NCBI RefSeq assembly: GCF_036417355.1
Contig: NZ_CP143889.1
Span: 2,852,001-2,916,000 of the forward strand
Length of the DNA: 64,000 bases
Direction: 5' to 3'
DNA from: Akkermansia sp. RCC_12PD
Lineage (GTDB): Bacteria; Verrucomicrobiota; Verrucomicrobiia; Verrucomicrobiales; Akkermansiaceae
The first letter of the stretch is position 1. Every line of letters begins with the position of its first letter. The position numbers and the translations under genes were made by a program. This document shows positions 45,376 to 56,372 of this stretch, piece by piece. The notes below the pieces were generated by a model. That model ran no database searches and was not told the DNA's origin. It saw nothing but the letters and a program-made list of their open reading frames with translations.

Positions 45376-47429
45376 GATTGCGCCTCCTTTCCATCACGGA
45401 CCGTCCGGACAGGCAGGGAGGAAAGCCGGAGTTCCAGGGCAAGAAGAAGAACGGCCGCCCCCAGCAGCCACGGCCACAGAGGTATTCTGCCCGTTACTTC
45501 CACCAGTTTTCCGGAAGCCGTGACGACAGCCGCGGATGCGGGCAGGTTCCCCGCCGCCAAGGTTTGCAGGTTGGATTCCCCCGCCGGGAAATTGACTACC
45601 TGGGTATGCAGAGGCATTCCGGCAGCATGACAGCCGCTCCACACGTAGGTTCCGGGAACGGCGGGAGTCATGGAGGAAAGAAGGCGCTTGCCGGAAGAAA
45701 GGCGGGATTCCTTGCACAGAAGTTCCGCACCGTCCGGCCCGGTCAGAACCACGTCCGCGGCATCCAGCGTATCCGGCAAAATCCAGGAAGGAAAGTCCCT
45801 GCCCGGCTCCGGAGCGGCTTCCCCCACCCCCTCCTGGCGGGATTTCAGCATGGCTTCCGCCAGGAACGGGAGGAAAAGGGGGGATTTCCCCCAGTCCGCA
45901 TCCATGGACTGGACCGGAACATTCCACAAAACAAGGGCTCCCCGCCCCTTCGCCCTTCTGGCAATGGCCGGAACCCCGTCTTCATAGCGGACGAGAACGC
46001 TGACCAAATCATTCCAGGAATCCGGAGCCAGCCCTTCGTTCAGGCGCCGGAACACGCGGGCATCCAGGGGGGAGGCCGCGTCCCCTCCGCGGAACAGATC
46101 GAACACGGGGTCGTCCGGCAGGGCGGCATTCAAAGTCCAGCCTTTTCCCGTCTTCTCGTATTCGGAAAAGGTCCTGGGGCCGTCCGGAAGGCCCATGAGG
46201 GCGTTTGCCACGGCATCCCCGGAAAAATCAGGCACGGCCACAATGACGGAACCGGCCTCCGCCAGCGCCTCCATCTTCTTCAAATCCTCTTTTTCCGGCT
46301 TGTTCCAGACAATGAAATCCGGCTGTTCCCTCCCCAGCCCCCCGGCGGACTGGACATCCAGAAATGGAATGAACCGGAGAGCCTTCATCATGAAACCGAG
46401 CTGCGCCTCGTCCTGCGTTACGGCGTCGCACTCCAGGGAAGCTCCCACCCTGACCACCGTTCCGGCGGTATCGTCCGCAGGGAACGCATCATGGTCCAGC
46501 GTGACGAAAACGGGCCATTCCTCCACGGAACTTGGAACTTGCGCCTGGAAGGAAACCGTTTCTTTGGCTCCCGCGGGAATTTCAGCCGTACGGGAAGCCC
46601 GCAAGGAACCGGCCTCCAGATGGGCCGTGACGCGTACGGGCTGGGAACCGAAGTTGGAAAGAACGGCCTGCACCGTTACGGACTGCCCGGGAAGCACCGT
46701 GGCGGGCATCACCTTCAGGGAAGTCACGGCCGTGTTGGGAAGACATTCATGGACCGCCACCTGAATGCACCGCACGTCCAGGTCCGGAGGAAAAGCCTTC
46801 TCCCAGTCCACTCCGCTCCAGTTGGACGACTGGAAATCGGAAAGAATGTAAACGGAGGTGGGACGCGTGGAAGCCGTCCGTGCCGCCTGCTCCACGGCCA
46901 GGGCCAGCGCGGCGGCGGTATTGGCCGCCTCCGGCCTGCTGTGGATGCGCTGAAGCTCCCTGTTCACCAGGTCATGGGAGGGCATGGGCTCCCGGAACAG
47001 GGCGGCGGGGGCCGCATCCGCCCAGATGAGGTTCACTAGGTCCCCCCTTTTCAGATCCGACATGATTTGTCCGGCAAAGACACCCGCCTTGGAAATGCGG
47101 GATTCCTGGCCGTCCGCCGCGGACATGGAAGCGGAACGGTCCACCACCAGAATGACGGAGCGGCTGCCCTGCTCCTCCATGCTCCTCCCGGCCATGTAGG
47201 GAAGCAGGAACGCCGCCGCCAGACAAGCCGCCGCCAGTGTCCGGACAGCCAGAAGCAGCCAGTCCTTGGGCCTTCTCAGGCGCACATGGCGCTTCACCGC
47301 CCTGCGCAGGAAAATCAGGGAGCTGAATTCCCGTTCCCTGGGCCTGCTGCGGGCAAAAAGATGCACCAGCAGCGGAACGGCCGCCGCGGCCATCAGCCAG
47401 AACAGGGGGTTGGAGAAAAACAGGTTCAT
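45372..47429 (-). CDS. BatA/VWA domain protein
   Basis: 685 residues from ATG 47429 (MNLFFSNPLFWLMAAAAVPL). The N-terminal BatA region contains PLLVHLFARSRPREREFSSL and a second helix (LLLAVRTLAAACLAAAFLLP). The VWA domain carries the MIDAS motif VILVVDRSASMSAADGQ. A CARDB-like beta region follows (VLPGQSVTVQAVLSNFGSQP), then an amidotransferase-like part and a C-terminal helix (WPWLLGAAVLLLALELRL). It is the first VWA gene after DUF58, 28 bases downstream, and overlaps the next by four bases. Two VWA proteins in one cluster resemble BatA/BatB arrangements. Confidence 0.83.
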   Translation of the reverse strand: MNLFFSNPLFWLMAAAAVPLLVHLFARSRPREREFSSLIFLRRAVKRHVRLRRPKDWLLLAVRTLAAACLAAAFLLPYMAGRSMEEQGSRSVILVVDRSASMSAADGQESRISKAGVFAGQIMSDLKRGDLVNLIWADAAPAALFREPMPSHDLVNRELQRIHSRPEAANTAAALALAVEQAARTASTRPTSVYILSDFQSSNWSGVDWEKAFPPDLDVRCIQVAVHECLPNTAVTSLKVMPATVLPGQSVTVQAVLSNFGSQPVRVTAHLEAGSLRASRTAEIPAGAKETVSFQAQVPSSVEEWPVFVTLDHDAFPADDTAGTVVRVGASLECDAVTQDEAQLGFMMKALRFIPFLDVQSAGGLGREQPDFIVWNKPEKEDLKKMEALAEAGSVIVAVPDFSGDAVANALMGLPDGPRTFSEYEKTGKGWTLNAALPDDPVFDLFRGGDAASPLDARVFRRLNEGLAPDSWNDLVSVLVRYEDGVPAIARRAKGRGALVLWNVPVQSMDADWGKSPLFLPFLAEAMLKSRQEGVGEAAPEPGRDFPSWILPDTLDAADVVLTGPDGAELLCKESRLSSGKRLLSSMTPAVPGTYVWSGCHAAGMPLHTQVVNFPAGESNLQTLAAGNLPASAAVVTASGKLVEVTGRIPLWPWLLGAAVLLLALELRLSSLPVRTVRDGKEAQS

Positions 47430-47457
47430 GGGGAAAGGAAATCGGGAGAGGAAAAGA

Positions 47458-48339
47458 TCAGCCTGCCAGTTGGTCGAAAAGGCCGTAGTACGGCTCCCTG
47501 GTGGTTGCGGACATGAAGGCCACGCCCCTTGAAGCGGCCATGGAACGCAGGACCTGACGGTGGCGCATGAAATCGCGCTGGTAGTCCGCACGCACGCTGG
47601 CCGCGTTCAGCACCAGGCGGTCTCCCGTCTCCATGTCCCGGTAGCGGACGGCGCCCTGGTCCCTCAGGGAAAGTTCGCCGGGGTCGAGAACCTGGATAAG
47701 GATGATCTTGAATCCCCGGTGCAGGTAGGGATTCAGTGCGTGGAAAATGGAGGCGGGGTCGTCCAGAAAATCAGAGACGACGACCAGCGTCCCCTTCCTG
47801 CGGAGAAGCCCACGGGAACGCTCCAGCGCGGCGCTGACGGAGGTGAGGCCGCCCGGCGTGTTGTGTTCCAGCCGGTTCAGTATCTGGTCCAGGTGCTTCA
47901 TGGATGAACCGGGAGGAATGAAACTGCGTATCTTTTCATCAAACAACTGGAGGGAAACCATGTCATGCCCCCGCACTACCAGCCACGCGAAACAGGCGGC
48001 AAAAAAAGAGGCGTACTCCAGCTTGCTCATGGGGCCGAGGTCCCGGAAGCCCATGGACGCGCTGCTGTCCACCAGCAGATGGCATTCCAGATGCGTCTCA
48101 TGTTCAAACGTCTTCAGATAATGCCTGTCCGTACGGGCATACACGCGCCAGTCCACCATGCGGACGTCGTCCCCCTGGGCATACTGGCGGTACTCCAGAA
48201 AGTTGCTGGAAGCCCCCCTGCCCCTGGCGCGGTGGCGGCCGGACATCCACCCTTCCACCATCATTTTGGCGGCAAAACGGTAGTTTGCCAGGCGCCGCAC
48301 GTCTTCGGGACGCAGATATTTGTGGCTCGTTTCGCTCAT
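47458..48339 (-). CDS. DUF58 domain protein
   Basis: 293 residues. The DUF58 signature is clear: GRGASSNFLEYRQYAQGDDV followed by RMVDWRVYARTDRHYLKTFE. A VWA-like part has LLVDSSASMGF (MIDAS) and TLVVVSDFLDDP. DUF58 proteins nearly always follow a moxR gene and are thought to act with the ATPase as an adaptor, here 51 bases after it. It has no membrane segment, so it is probably cytoplasmic. Confidence 0.9.
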   Translation of the reverse strand: MSETSHKYLRPEDVRRLANYRFAAKMMVEGWMSGRHRARGRGASSNFLEYRQYAQGDDVRMVDWRVYARTDRHYLKTFEHETHLECHLLVDSSASMGFRDLGPMSKLEYASFFAACFAWLVVRGHDMVSLQLFDEKIRSFIPPGSSMKHLDQILNRLEHNTPGGLTSVSAALERSRGLLRRKGTLVVVSDFLDDPASIFHALNPYLHRGFKIILIQVLDPGELSLRDQGAVRYRDMETGDRLVLNAASVRADYQRDFMRHRQVLRSMAASRGVAFMSATTREPYYGLFDQLAG

Positions 48340-48390
48340 GAGCGGTCTTCCGGATTGAAAAAAGGAGCGGAAGCGGGATGCTGCGGCAAG

Positions 48391-49410
48391 TTACAGGGAT
48401 TCCTGCAATCTGCCCAGAATGTCTTCCACGGAAACACCTTCCCCGGTGGCGTTGTAATTGGGAATCAGGCGGTGGCGCAGAACGGGCCGCATCACTTCCC
48501 TGACTTCCTCCACGGAAACGGAGGTCTGGCCGCGCAGCAGGGCCAGCGCCCTGGCCGCCCTCAGCAGGCACTGGGAGGCGCGGGGACCCGCGCCCCACGC
48601 CAGATAGGAGCGGATGTAATCCGGCGCGGAAGCGGATTCCGGCCTCGTGCTCTGCACCAGGCGCACGATCGCCTCATACACGTGTTCGGGCACCGGAATC
48701 TCCGTGACGGCATTCTGCAGGGCGATCACCTGTTCCGCATCCAGCAGGACTTCCGGCTCCGGCATGGCCAGGCCGCCGGTGCGCCGCAGGATTTCCACTT
48801 CCTGCGCGGCATCGGGATACTTGATCAGAATCTGGAAGAAAAAGCGGTCCAGCTGGGCTTCCGGCAGGGGATAGGTGCCTTCATGCTCCAACGGGTTCTG
48901 CGTGGCGTACACGACAAAGGGTTCCGCAAGCGTCCGCGTCTTTCCGGCCACGGTGACCTGCTTTTCCTGCATGGCCTCCAGCAGGGCCGCCTGGGTCTTG
49001 GGGGGAGTGCGGTTGATTTCGTCCGCCAGCAGCAGGTTCGTGAACACCGGGCCCGGCACATACTCGAACGCCCGGCTGCCGTTTGCGGCAGTCTGTAAAA
49101 TCTCGCTGCCCAGAATATCCGGCGGCATCAGGTCAGGCGTAAACTGGATGCGCTTGAAATCCAGACCCAGAATCCGGCCCAGCGTGCCGACGAGCAGGGT
49201 CTTCGCCAGACCGGGAACGCCCACGATCAGACAATGCCCGCGGCACAAAAGAGAAACGAGCATTTGATCCACCACATCCTCCTGCCCCACGATCACCTTG
49301 GCGGCTTCTTCCCGGACGGACGCCACAACAGCGCGGATACGCTCCCAGTCCGAGAAAACGGGTTCTTGTTCTTCAGTATTTATCATAAAATAGTTGGTAG
49401 AAATCTCCAT
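48391..49410 (-). CDS. MoxR-family AAA+ ATPase
   Basis: 339 residues. Walker A GVPGLAKT (residues 64-71), Walker B LLLADEINRTPPKTQAALLE, sensor YATQNPLEHEGTYPLPEAQL and the arginine finger DRFFF give a complete MoxR AAA+ module with its C-terminal lid. MoxR ATPases act as chaperones that insert metals or activate complexes together with VWA proteins. It heads the seven-gene leftward cluster. A second in-frame ATG at 49386 (MINTEEQEP) is an alternative start; neither has a strong ribosome-binding site. The 133 bases upstream are shared with divergent aroE. Confidence 0.92.
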   Translation of the reverse strand: MEISTNYFMINTEEQEPVFSDWERIRAVVASVREEAAKVIVGQEDVVDQMLVSLLCRGHCLIVGVPGLAKTLLVGTLGRILGLDFKRIQFTPDLMPPDILGSEILQTAANGSRAFEYVPGPVFTNLLLADEINRTPPKTQAALLEAMQEKQVTVAGKTRTLAEPFVVYATQNPLEHEGTYPLPEAQLDRFFFQILIKYPDAAQEVEILRRTGGLAMPEPEVLLDAEQVIALQNAVTEIPVPEHVYEAIVRLVQSTRPESASAPDYIRSYLAWGAGPRASQCLLRAARALALLRGQTSVSVEEVREVMRPVLRHRLIPNYNATGEGVSVEDILGRLQESL

Positions 49411-49543
49411 CAGATTCTCATAACCATGTCCCCTGCGTCAATTCCATAATGGAAAAAATCAATGATATGCGTTTGCCTTGAAATCCGGCGGGGTTTCCGC
49501 CATAATATAACCTGAACGCCAGCCTCCGTTCCTCTATCTTTCC

Positions 49544-50476
49544 ATGAAACCCTATTACACCCTGGCCGATCTTCTGGATGAAGAAAACCCGATTAACGCC
49601 GGCGAATCCGTTCCCGCCGGACTGGCCGTCATCGGCTTCCCCATCGCCCATTCCAAATCCCCGGCCATGCAGCAGGCCGCGCTGGATGCCGCGGGCATCA
49701 AGACGCGCTACATACGCATTCAGGCGTCTCCGGAAGAATTCGCGGACGTGGTGCGCCTGATCAGGGACAAGGGATTCATCGGCGCCAACGTAACCGTTCC
49801 CCACAAGCAGGCCGCCTGCGCGCTGTGCGACGATACGGATGCCCTGTCCCGCGCCACGGGGTCGGTCAACACGCTCGTCTTCCAGAAAGACGGCTCCATC
49901 ACCGGATTCAACACGGACGGGCCCGGTTTTTCCCGCGCCATCCGGGAGGAATTCTCCGTGGACCTAAGGGATTTGAAAATCGTTCTTCTGGGCGCCTGCG
50001 GAGGCGCCGGACTGGCCCTGGCCTACACCTGCGCCATGCAGCGCTGCGAACGGCTGACGCTGGCCGGCAGGTCGGAGGACAAACTCCAGGACCTCAAGAA
50101 CAGGCTGAGCTCCTTCTTCATTGACGAAAACAGGCTGGAAGGGGCGTCCGACCGCCTGGCTGCCCACCTGAACAACACGCCGCGCTTCAATGCGGCCCTA
50201 GAGGATGCCGACCTGATTGTCAACGCCACGGCCCTGGGCCTGAAACCTACGGACCCGTCCCCCGTGCCGTCCTCCCTGTTTTCCGCGCACCATCTGGTAT
50301 ATGACCTCCAGACGCATAATGACGCCTTCCAGATGGAAGCCCGCTTCCAGGGAGCCAGAACGGCCAACGGCCTTTCCATGCTGATTCACCAGGGCGCTCT
50401 CTCCTTTGAACGCTGGTTCGGCGTCAAGCCGGACGTAGCCGTCATGCGCCAAGCTCTTGAAAGGAAAGATGCCTGA
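49544..50476 (+). CDS. aroE: Shikimate dehydrogenase
   Basis: 310 residues. AVIGFPIAHSKSPAMQQAAL binds shikimate, NVTVPHK holds the catalytic Lys and GFNTDGPGF the catalytic Asp. The nucleotide loop is VLLGACGGAGLALAY, slightly different from the common GAGGA. It reduces 3-dehydroshikimate to shikimate with NADPH in aromatic amino acid synthesis. The N-terminal ~25 residues are longer than in the E. coli enzyme. It is first in an overlapping aroE-mutY-aat operon; its stop lies 8 bases inside mutY. Confidence 0.93.
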   Translation: MKPYYTLADLLDEENPINAGESVPAGLAVIGFPIAHSKSPAMQQAALDAAGIKTRYIRIQASPEEFADVVRLIRDKGFIGANVTVPHKQAACALCDDTDALSRATGSVNTLVFQKDGSITGFNTDGPGFSRAIREEFSVDLRDLKIVLLGACGGAGLALAYTCAMQRCERLTLAGRSEDKLQDLKNRLSSFFIDENRLEGASDRLAAHLNNTPRFNAALEDADLIVNATALGLKPTDPSPVPSSLFSAHHLVYDLQTHNDAFQMEARFQGARTANGLSMLIHQGALSFERWFGVKPDVAVMRQALERKDA

Positions 50477-51494
50477 GACCGCCCCTACCTTCGACATTCA
50501 GGCCTTCCGGAACGCCCTGGTGGAATGGTTCAGGCGGGAGGGAAAAGACTACCCGTGGCGGCGCACGGAAGATCCATGGCACATCCTCGTCTCCGAGCTG
50601 ATGCTCCAGCAGACCACCATCCCCACGGTGCTGGGCAGGTATGAACTCTGGATGCACCGCTTCCCCACTCCGCACCACCTGGCCGCGGTGGACGAACAGA
50701 CGGCCCTGCGTTCCTGGGAGGGTCTGGGGTATTACCGCCGCGTGCGCTCCCTCCAGGCCATTGCGCGGGAAATCGTCACTTCGTTCGGCGGAACATTCCC
50801 CTCCGACAAGGAAGGGCTGAAAAAGCTTCCCGGCATCGGCCCGTACACGTCCGGGGCCCTGCTTTCCTTCGCCTTCAACAAGCCGGCCCCCATCGTGGAC
50901 GCCAACGTGGCGCGCGTGCTGTCCCGCATAGACAACTATTCCACGGCCGTGGACTCCACGGAGGGACTGAAATATTTGTGGGCGCGGGCGGAAGAACTGG
51001 TGGACCCGGATCATGCGCGGGAATTCAACTCCGCCATCATGGAACTGGGGCAGACCTATTGCCGGATCAGCGCGCCGGACTGCCTGCTCTGCCCCGTGCG
51101 CTCCTTCTGTACGGCGGAACGGCCGGAAACGCTGCCCGTCAAAAATCCCAAGCCGGAAATCACGCGGGTGGAGCACCACGACATCCTCTACATCCGCAAT
51201 AAATCCATCCTGCTGTCCAAATGTCAGGAAGGCGAACGCCACGCGGGCATGTACCGCTTCCCCCAGCGGGACGACGACCACACGCTCTCCCTGCCCCATC
51301 TGCTGAAACAGACCTACAGTGTGACCCGCTACCGGGTCACGCGCTATATCCACCATGTGACGGACGCCCCCGCTTTAAGACCGGAGGAGGAACTGATCCC
51401 GCTGGAAAAAGTTCATGAACTGCCCATGGCCTCCCCGGACCGCAAGGCCCTGAATTCCGCCGCACTCGGCAAACTGCTGGACAAGATCAAATGA
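50469..51494 (+). CDS. mutY: A/G-specific adenine DNA glycosylase
   Basis: 341 residues from ATG 50469, preceded by GAAAGGAAAG as a ribosome-binding site. The HhH-GPD core has SELMLQQTTIPTVLGRYELW, LPGIGPYTSGALLSFAF and catalytic Asp D144 in PIVDANVARV. The iron-sulfur loop is CRISAPDCLLCPVRSFC (C198, C205, C208, C214). A C-terminal Nudix-like domain recognises 8-oxoguanine. It removes adenine mispaired with oxidised guanine. It overlaps aroE by eight bases and aat by four. Confidence 0.94.
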   Translation: MPETAPTFDIQAFRNALVEWFRREGKDYPWRRTEDPWHILVSELMLQQTTIPTVLGRYELWMHRFPTPHHLAAVDEQTALRSWEGLGYYRRVRSLQAIAREIVTSFGGTFPSDKEGLKKLPGIGPYTSGALLSFAFNKPAPIVDANVARVLSRIDNYSTAVDSTEGLKYLWARAEELVDPDHAREFNSAIMELGQTYCRISAPDCLLCPVRSFCTAERPETLPVKNPKPEITRVEHHDILYIRNKSILLSKCQEGERHAGMYRFPQRDDDHTLSLPHLLKQTYSVTRYRVTRYIHHVTDAPALRPEEELIPLEKVHELPMASPDRKALNSAALGKLLDKIK

Positions 51495-52069
51495 CTTCCG
51501 GCCTGACACCTGAACTCACTCTCTCCGCTTACTGCCAGGGATGCTTCCCGATGGCGGATCCGTCCACCGGGGAAATTTCCTTTTATGAACCGGACCCGCG
51601 AGCCCTGATTCCCCTGGACGAGCGCTTCCACATTCCCCACGGCCTGCGCCGCACCCTGCGCAAAAAACCTTTTGAAATACGGATGGACACGGCTTTTGCG
51701 GAAGTCGTCCATGCGTGCGCCCGGACGGACCGGCCCGAAGAACAGTGGATAGACGGCCAGATTGAGGAAGTGTACGGCAAACTCCATGAAATGGGATTTG
51801 CACACAGCGTGGAATGCTGGGATGGAGAAGGACTGCAAGGCGGCCTGTACGGGATTTCCCTGGGAAAGGCGTTTTTCGGGGAAAGCATGTTCCACCGGAA
51901 AACGGACGCCAGCAAGATAGCGCTGGTGGCGCTGGTGCAGTACCTGCGGGCGCACCAGTTCCTTTTTCTGGACACACAGTGGACGACGCCGCATTTGCTG
52001 AAATTCGGCACGTATGAGGTGCCGGCCCGGGAATACCGGGAAATGCTGAAACGGGCGCTGGAGGGGTAA
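51491..52069 (+). CDS. aat: Leucyl/phenylalanyl-tRNA--protein transferase
   Basis: 192 residues. The family motifs YCQGCFPMAD, WTTPHLLKFGTYEVPAREY and GGLYGISLGKAFFGESMF are all present. It adds Leu or Phe to N-terminal Arg/Lys of proteins, marking them for ClpS/ClpAP decay by the N-end rule. It overlaps mutY by four bases (ATGA) and is last in the operon. A nonamer array begins 14 bases after its stop, so no room is left for a normal terminator. Confidence 0.94.
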   Translation: MTSGLTPELTLSAYCQGCFPMADPSTGEISFYEPDPRALIPLDERFHIPHGLRRTLRKKPFEIRMDTAFAEVVHACARTDRPEEQWIDGQIEEVYGKLHEMGFAHSVECWDGEGLQGGLYGISLGKAFFGESMFHRKTDASKIALVALVQYLRAHQFLFLDTQWTTPHLLKFGTYEVPAREYREMLKRALEG

Positions 52070-52083
52070 AAGGGGCGGCGGCT

Positions 52084-52146
52084 TTAATGGACTTAATGGA
52101 CTTAATGGACTTAATGGACTTAATGGACTTAATGGACTTAATGGAC
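52084..52146 (+). repeat. Left nonamer array, 7 x TTAATGGAC
   Basis: Seven exact tandem copies of the 9-base unit TTAATGGAC, followed by degenerate continuations (GGAAGGGAC, then AAGGATGGAC) that run up to the ATGGAC start of the next gene. The core TGGAC is shared with the much longer array on the other side of that gene, where it lies on the opposite strand. One + frame reads Leu-Met-Asp repeats with an ATG in every unit. Confidence 0.97.
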
Positions 52147-52159
52147 GGAAGGGACAAGG

Positions 52160-52723
52160 ATGGACAACGGATTTATTCCCAAACACGGAGGTTACAAAAA
52201 TCTGGTTGTTTACCGGATTGCAGAGGTCATTTATGATTTCACCTTCCGGTTCTGTAACAAATACGTAAAAAATCAGGGACGAACGTATGACCAAATGGTT
52301 CAGGCGGCACGTTCCGGCATGCAGAACATCGCGGAAGGAAGCGTGGATTCGGGCGTCAGCAAAGCATCTGAATTGAAACTCACCGGAATCGCTAAAGGAA
52401 GCCTTCAGGAGCTAAGGGAAGACTATAGTTCCTACATGCGCCAGCGGGGGCTGGAACAATGGAAAAACAACAGTCCTTATGCACAGGAACTGATTAAAGC
52501 CAGATTTTCTTCAGCACAGGAAGTCATCCGCTGGGTAGGAATACACAAGGAGTTCCGGCCCGACCACTTTGGAGCCAATGCGGCGATTATCCTCATCAAT
52601 GTGGCTCTTGGCCTTCTCACGAGGCTGATCCAGACTCAGGAACGGGATTTCCTGCAAAACGGCGGCATTCGCGAACGCATGACCCGCGCCCGTTTGGAAC
52701 AGCGCAAGCGCCGGGACAAGTAA
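52160..52723 (+). CDS. Four-helix-bundle protein with suffix domain (TIGR02436/TIGR04258-like)
   Basis: 187 residues. The N-terminal ~115 residues match the four-helix-bundle family related to 23S rRNA intervening-sequence proteins: YKNLVVYRIAEVIYDFTFRF, MVQAARSGMQNIAEGS, then GIAKGSLQELREDYSSYM. The C-terminal region, with ANAAIILINVALGLLTRLIQ and a basic tail (RERMTRARLEQRKRRDK), fits the longer suffix-domain version. No function is established; the basic tail and family suggest nucleic-acid binding. The start codon ATGGAC is itself part of a degenerate nonamer. The gene is bracketed by nonamer arrays in opposite orientation, which implies a repeat-linked cassette inserted between aat and ppdK. 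Confidence 0.85.
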   Translation: MDNGFIPKHGGYKNLVVYRIAEVIYDFTFRFCNKYVKNQGRTYDQMVQAARSGMQNIAEGSVDSGVSKASELKLTGIAKGSLQELREDYSSYMRQRGLEQWKNNSPYAQELIKARFSSAQEVIRWVGIHKEFRPDHFGANAAIILINVALGLLTRLIQTQERDFLQNGGIRERMTRARLEQRKRRDK

Positions 52724-52744
52724 CCCATCATAGGAGGGATACCT

Positions 52745-53338
52745 CACCCAATCCACCCAGTCCACCCAGTCCACCTAGTCCACCCAGTCCACCCAGTCCA
52801 CCCAGTCCACCCAGTCCACCCAGTCCACCCAGTCCACCCAGTCCACCCAGTCCACCCAGTCCACCCAGTCCACCCAGTCCACCCAGTCCACCCAGTCCAC
52901 CCAGTCCACCCAGTCCACCCAGTCCACCCAGTCCACCCAGTCCACCCAGTCCACCCAGTCCACCCAGTCCACCCAGTCCACCCAGTCCACCCAGTCCACC
53001 CAGTCCACCCAGTCCACCCAGTCCACCCAGTCCACCCAGTCCACCCAGTCCACCCAGTCCACCCAGTCCACCCAGTCCACCCAGTCCACCCAGTCCACCC
53101 AGTCCACCCAGTCCACCCAGTCCACCCAGTCCACCCAGTCCACCCAGTCCACCCAGTCCACCCAGTCCACCCAGTCCACCCAGTCCACCCAGTCCACCCA
53201 GTCCACCCAGTCCACCCAGTCCACCCAGTCCACCCAGTCCACCCAGTCCACCCAGTCCACTCTGTCCACCCAGTCCACCCAGTCCACCCAGTCCACCCAG
53301 TCCACCCAGTCCACTCTGTCCACTCTGTCCATTAAGTC
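52745..53338 (-). repeat. Right nonamer array, 66 units, consensus TGGACTGGG on the minus strand
   Basis: 594 bases, exactly 66 nine-base units in constant phase. Sixty read CACCCAGTC on the + strand. Variants are CACCCAATC (first unit, 52745), CACCTAGTC (52772), CACTCTGTC (53258, 53312, 53321) and CATTAAGTC (last unit, 53330). In every unit but the first, the minus strand carries TGGAC plus a variable 4-mer (TGGG, TAGG, AGAG or TTAA). The outermost unit is identical to the unit of the left array. All six frames are free of stops across the consensus, so the Gly-Leu-Gly and Val-Asp-Trp open frames here are by-products. Confidence 0.97.
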
Positions 53339-53357
53339 CATTCCCCCTCCCTATCCA

Positions 53358-53391
53358 CAAAAAAGCCCGCGGCTCCGGAGAGCCACGGGCT
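53358..53391 (-). terminator. Intrinsic terminator of ppdK
   Basis: On the minus strand AGCCCGTGGCTC (53391-53380) pairs with GAGCCGCGGGCT (53375-53364) around a 4-base loop, with one mismatch, followed by six Ts. It lies 24 bases past the ppdK stop and 20 bases from the nonamer array. Confidence 0.9.
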
Positions 53392-53414
53392 GACTTTTAA
53401 CCCTTAACAAAGAC

Positions 53415-56159
<2,745 letters not shown>

Positions 56160-56372
56160 ATCGATTGTTGTAGTCGAATTAATGATTCTGCCCCAAAGCC
56201 GGCCGCATGAGTCAACAAGAGACCCAAAAGCAAGTTGGGGTCGAGTAAAGATGCCCGGCGCACCCGCCTTTGTCAACTCGAAATTGTAAGGAAAACAAAA
56301 ATGTTTTTCAGTTTTTTTGGGGAAAAACAACGCAGCCAAAAAACTTTTTCCGAAGCGTCAGAACCGGAATTT

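Noticed and set aside
43687-45630. 647-codon open frame on the + strand
   Set aside because: Shadow of the two VWA genes, which have clear domains, signal anchors and operon overlaps on the minus strand.
52745-53338. Possible CRISPR array
   Set aside because: Units are 9 bases in strict tandem without unique spacers, and no cas genes are nearby.
52728-53360. Open frames coding Gly-Leu-Gly (210 codons) and Val-Asp-Trp (188 codons) repeats
   Set aside because: Every frame of the 9-base consensus lacks stops, so these arise from the array itself; there is no independent coding signal.
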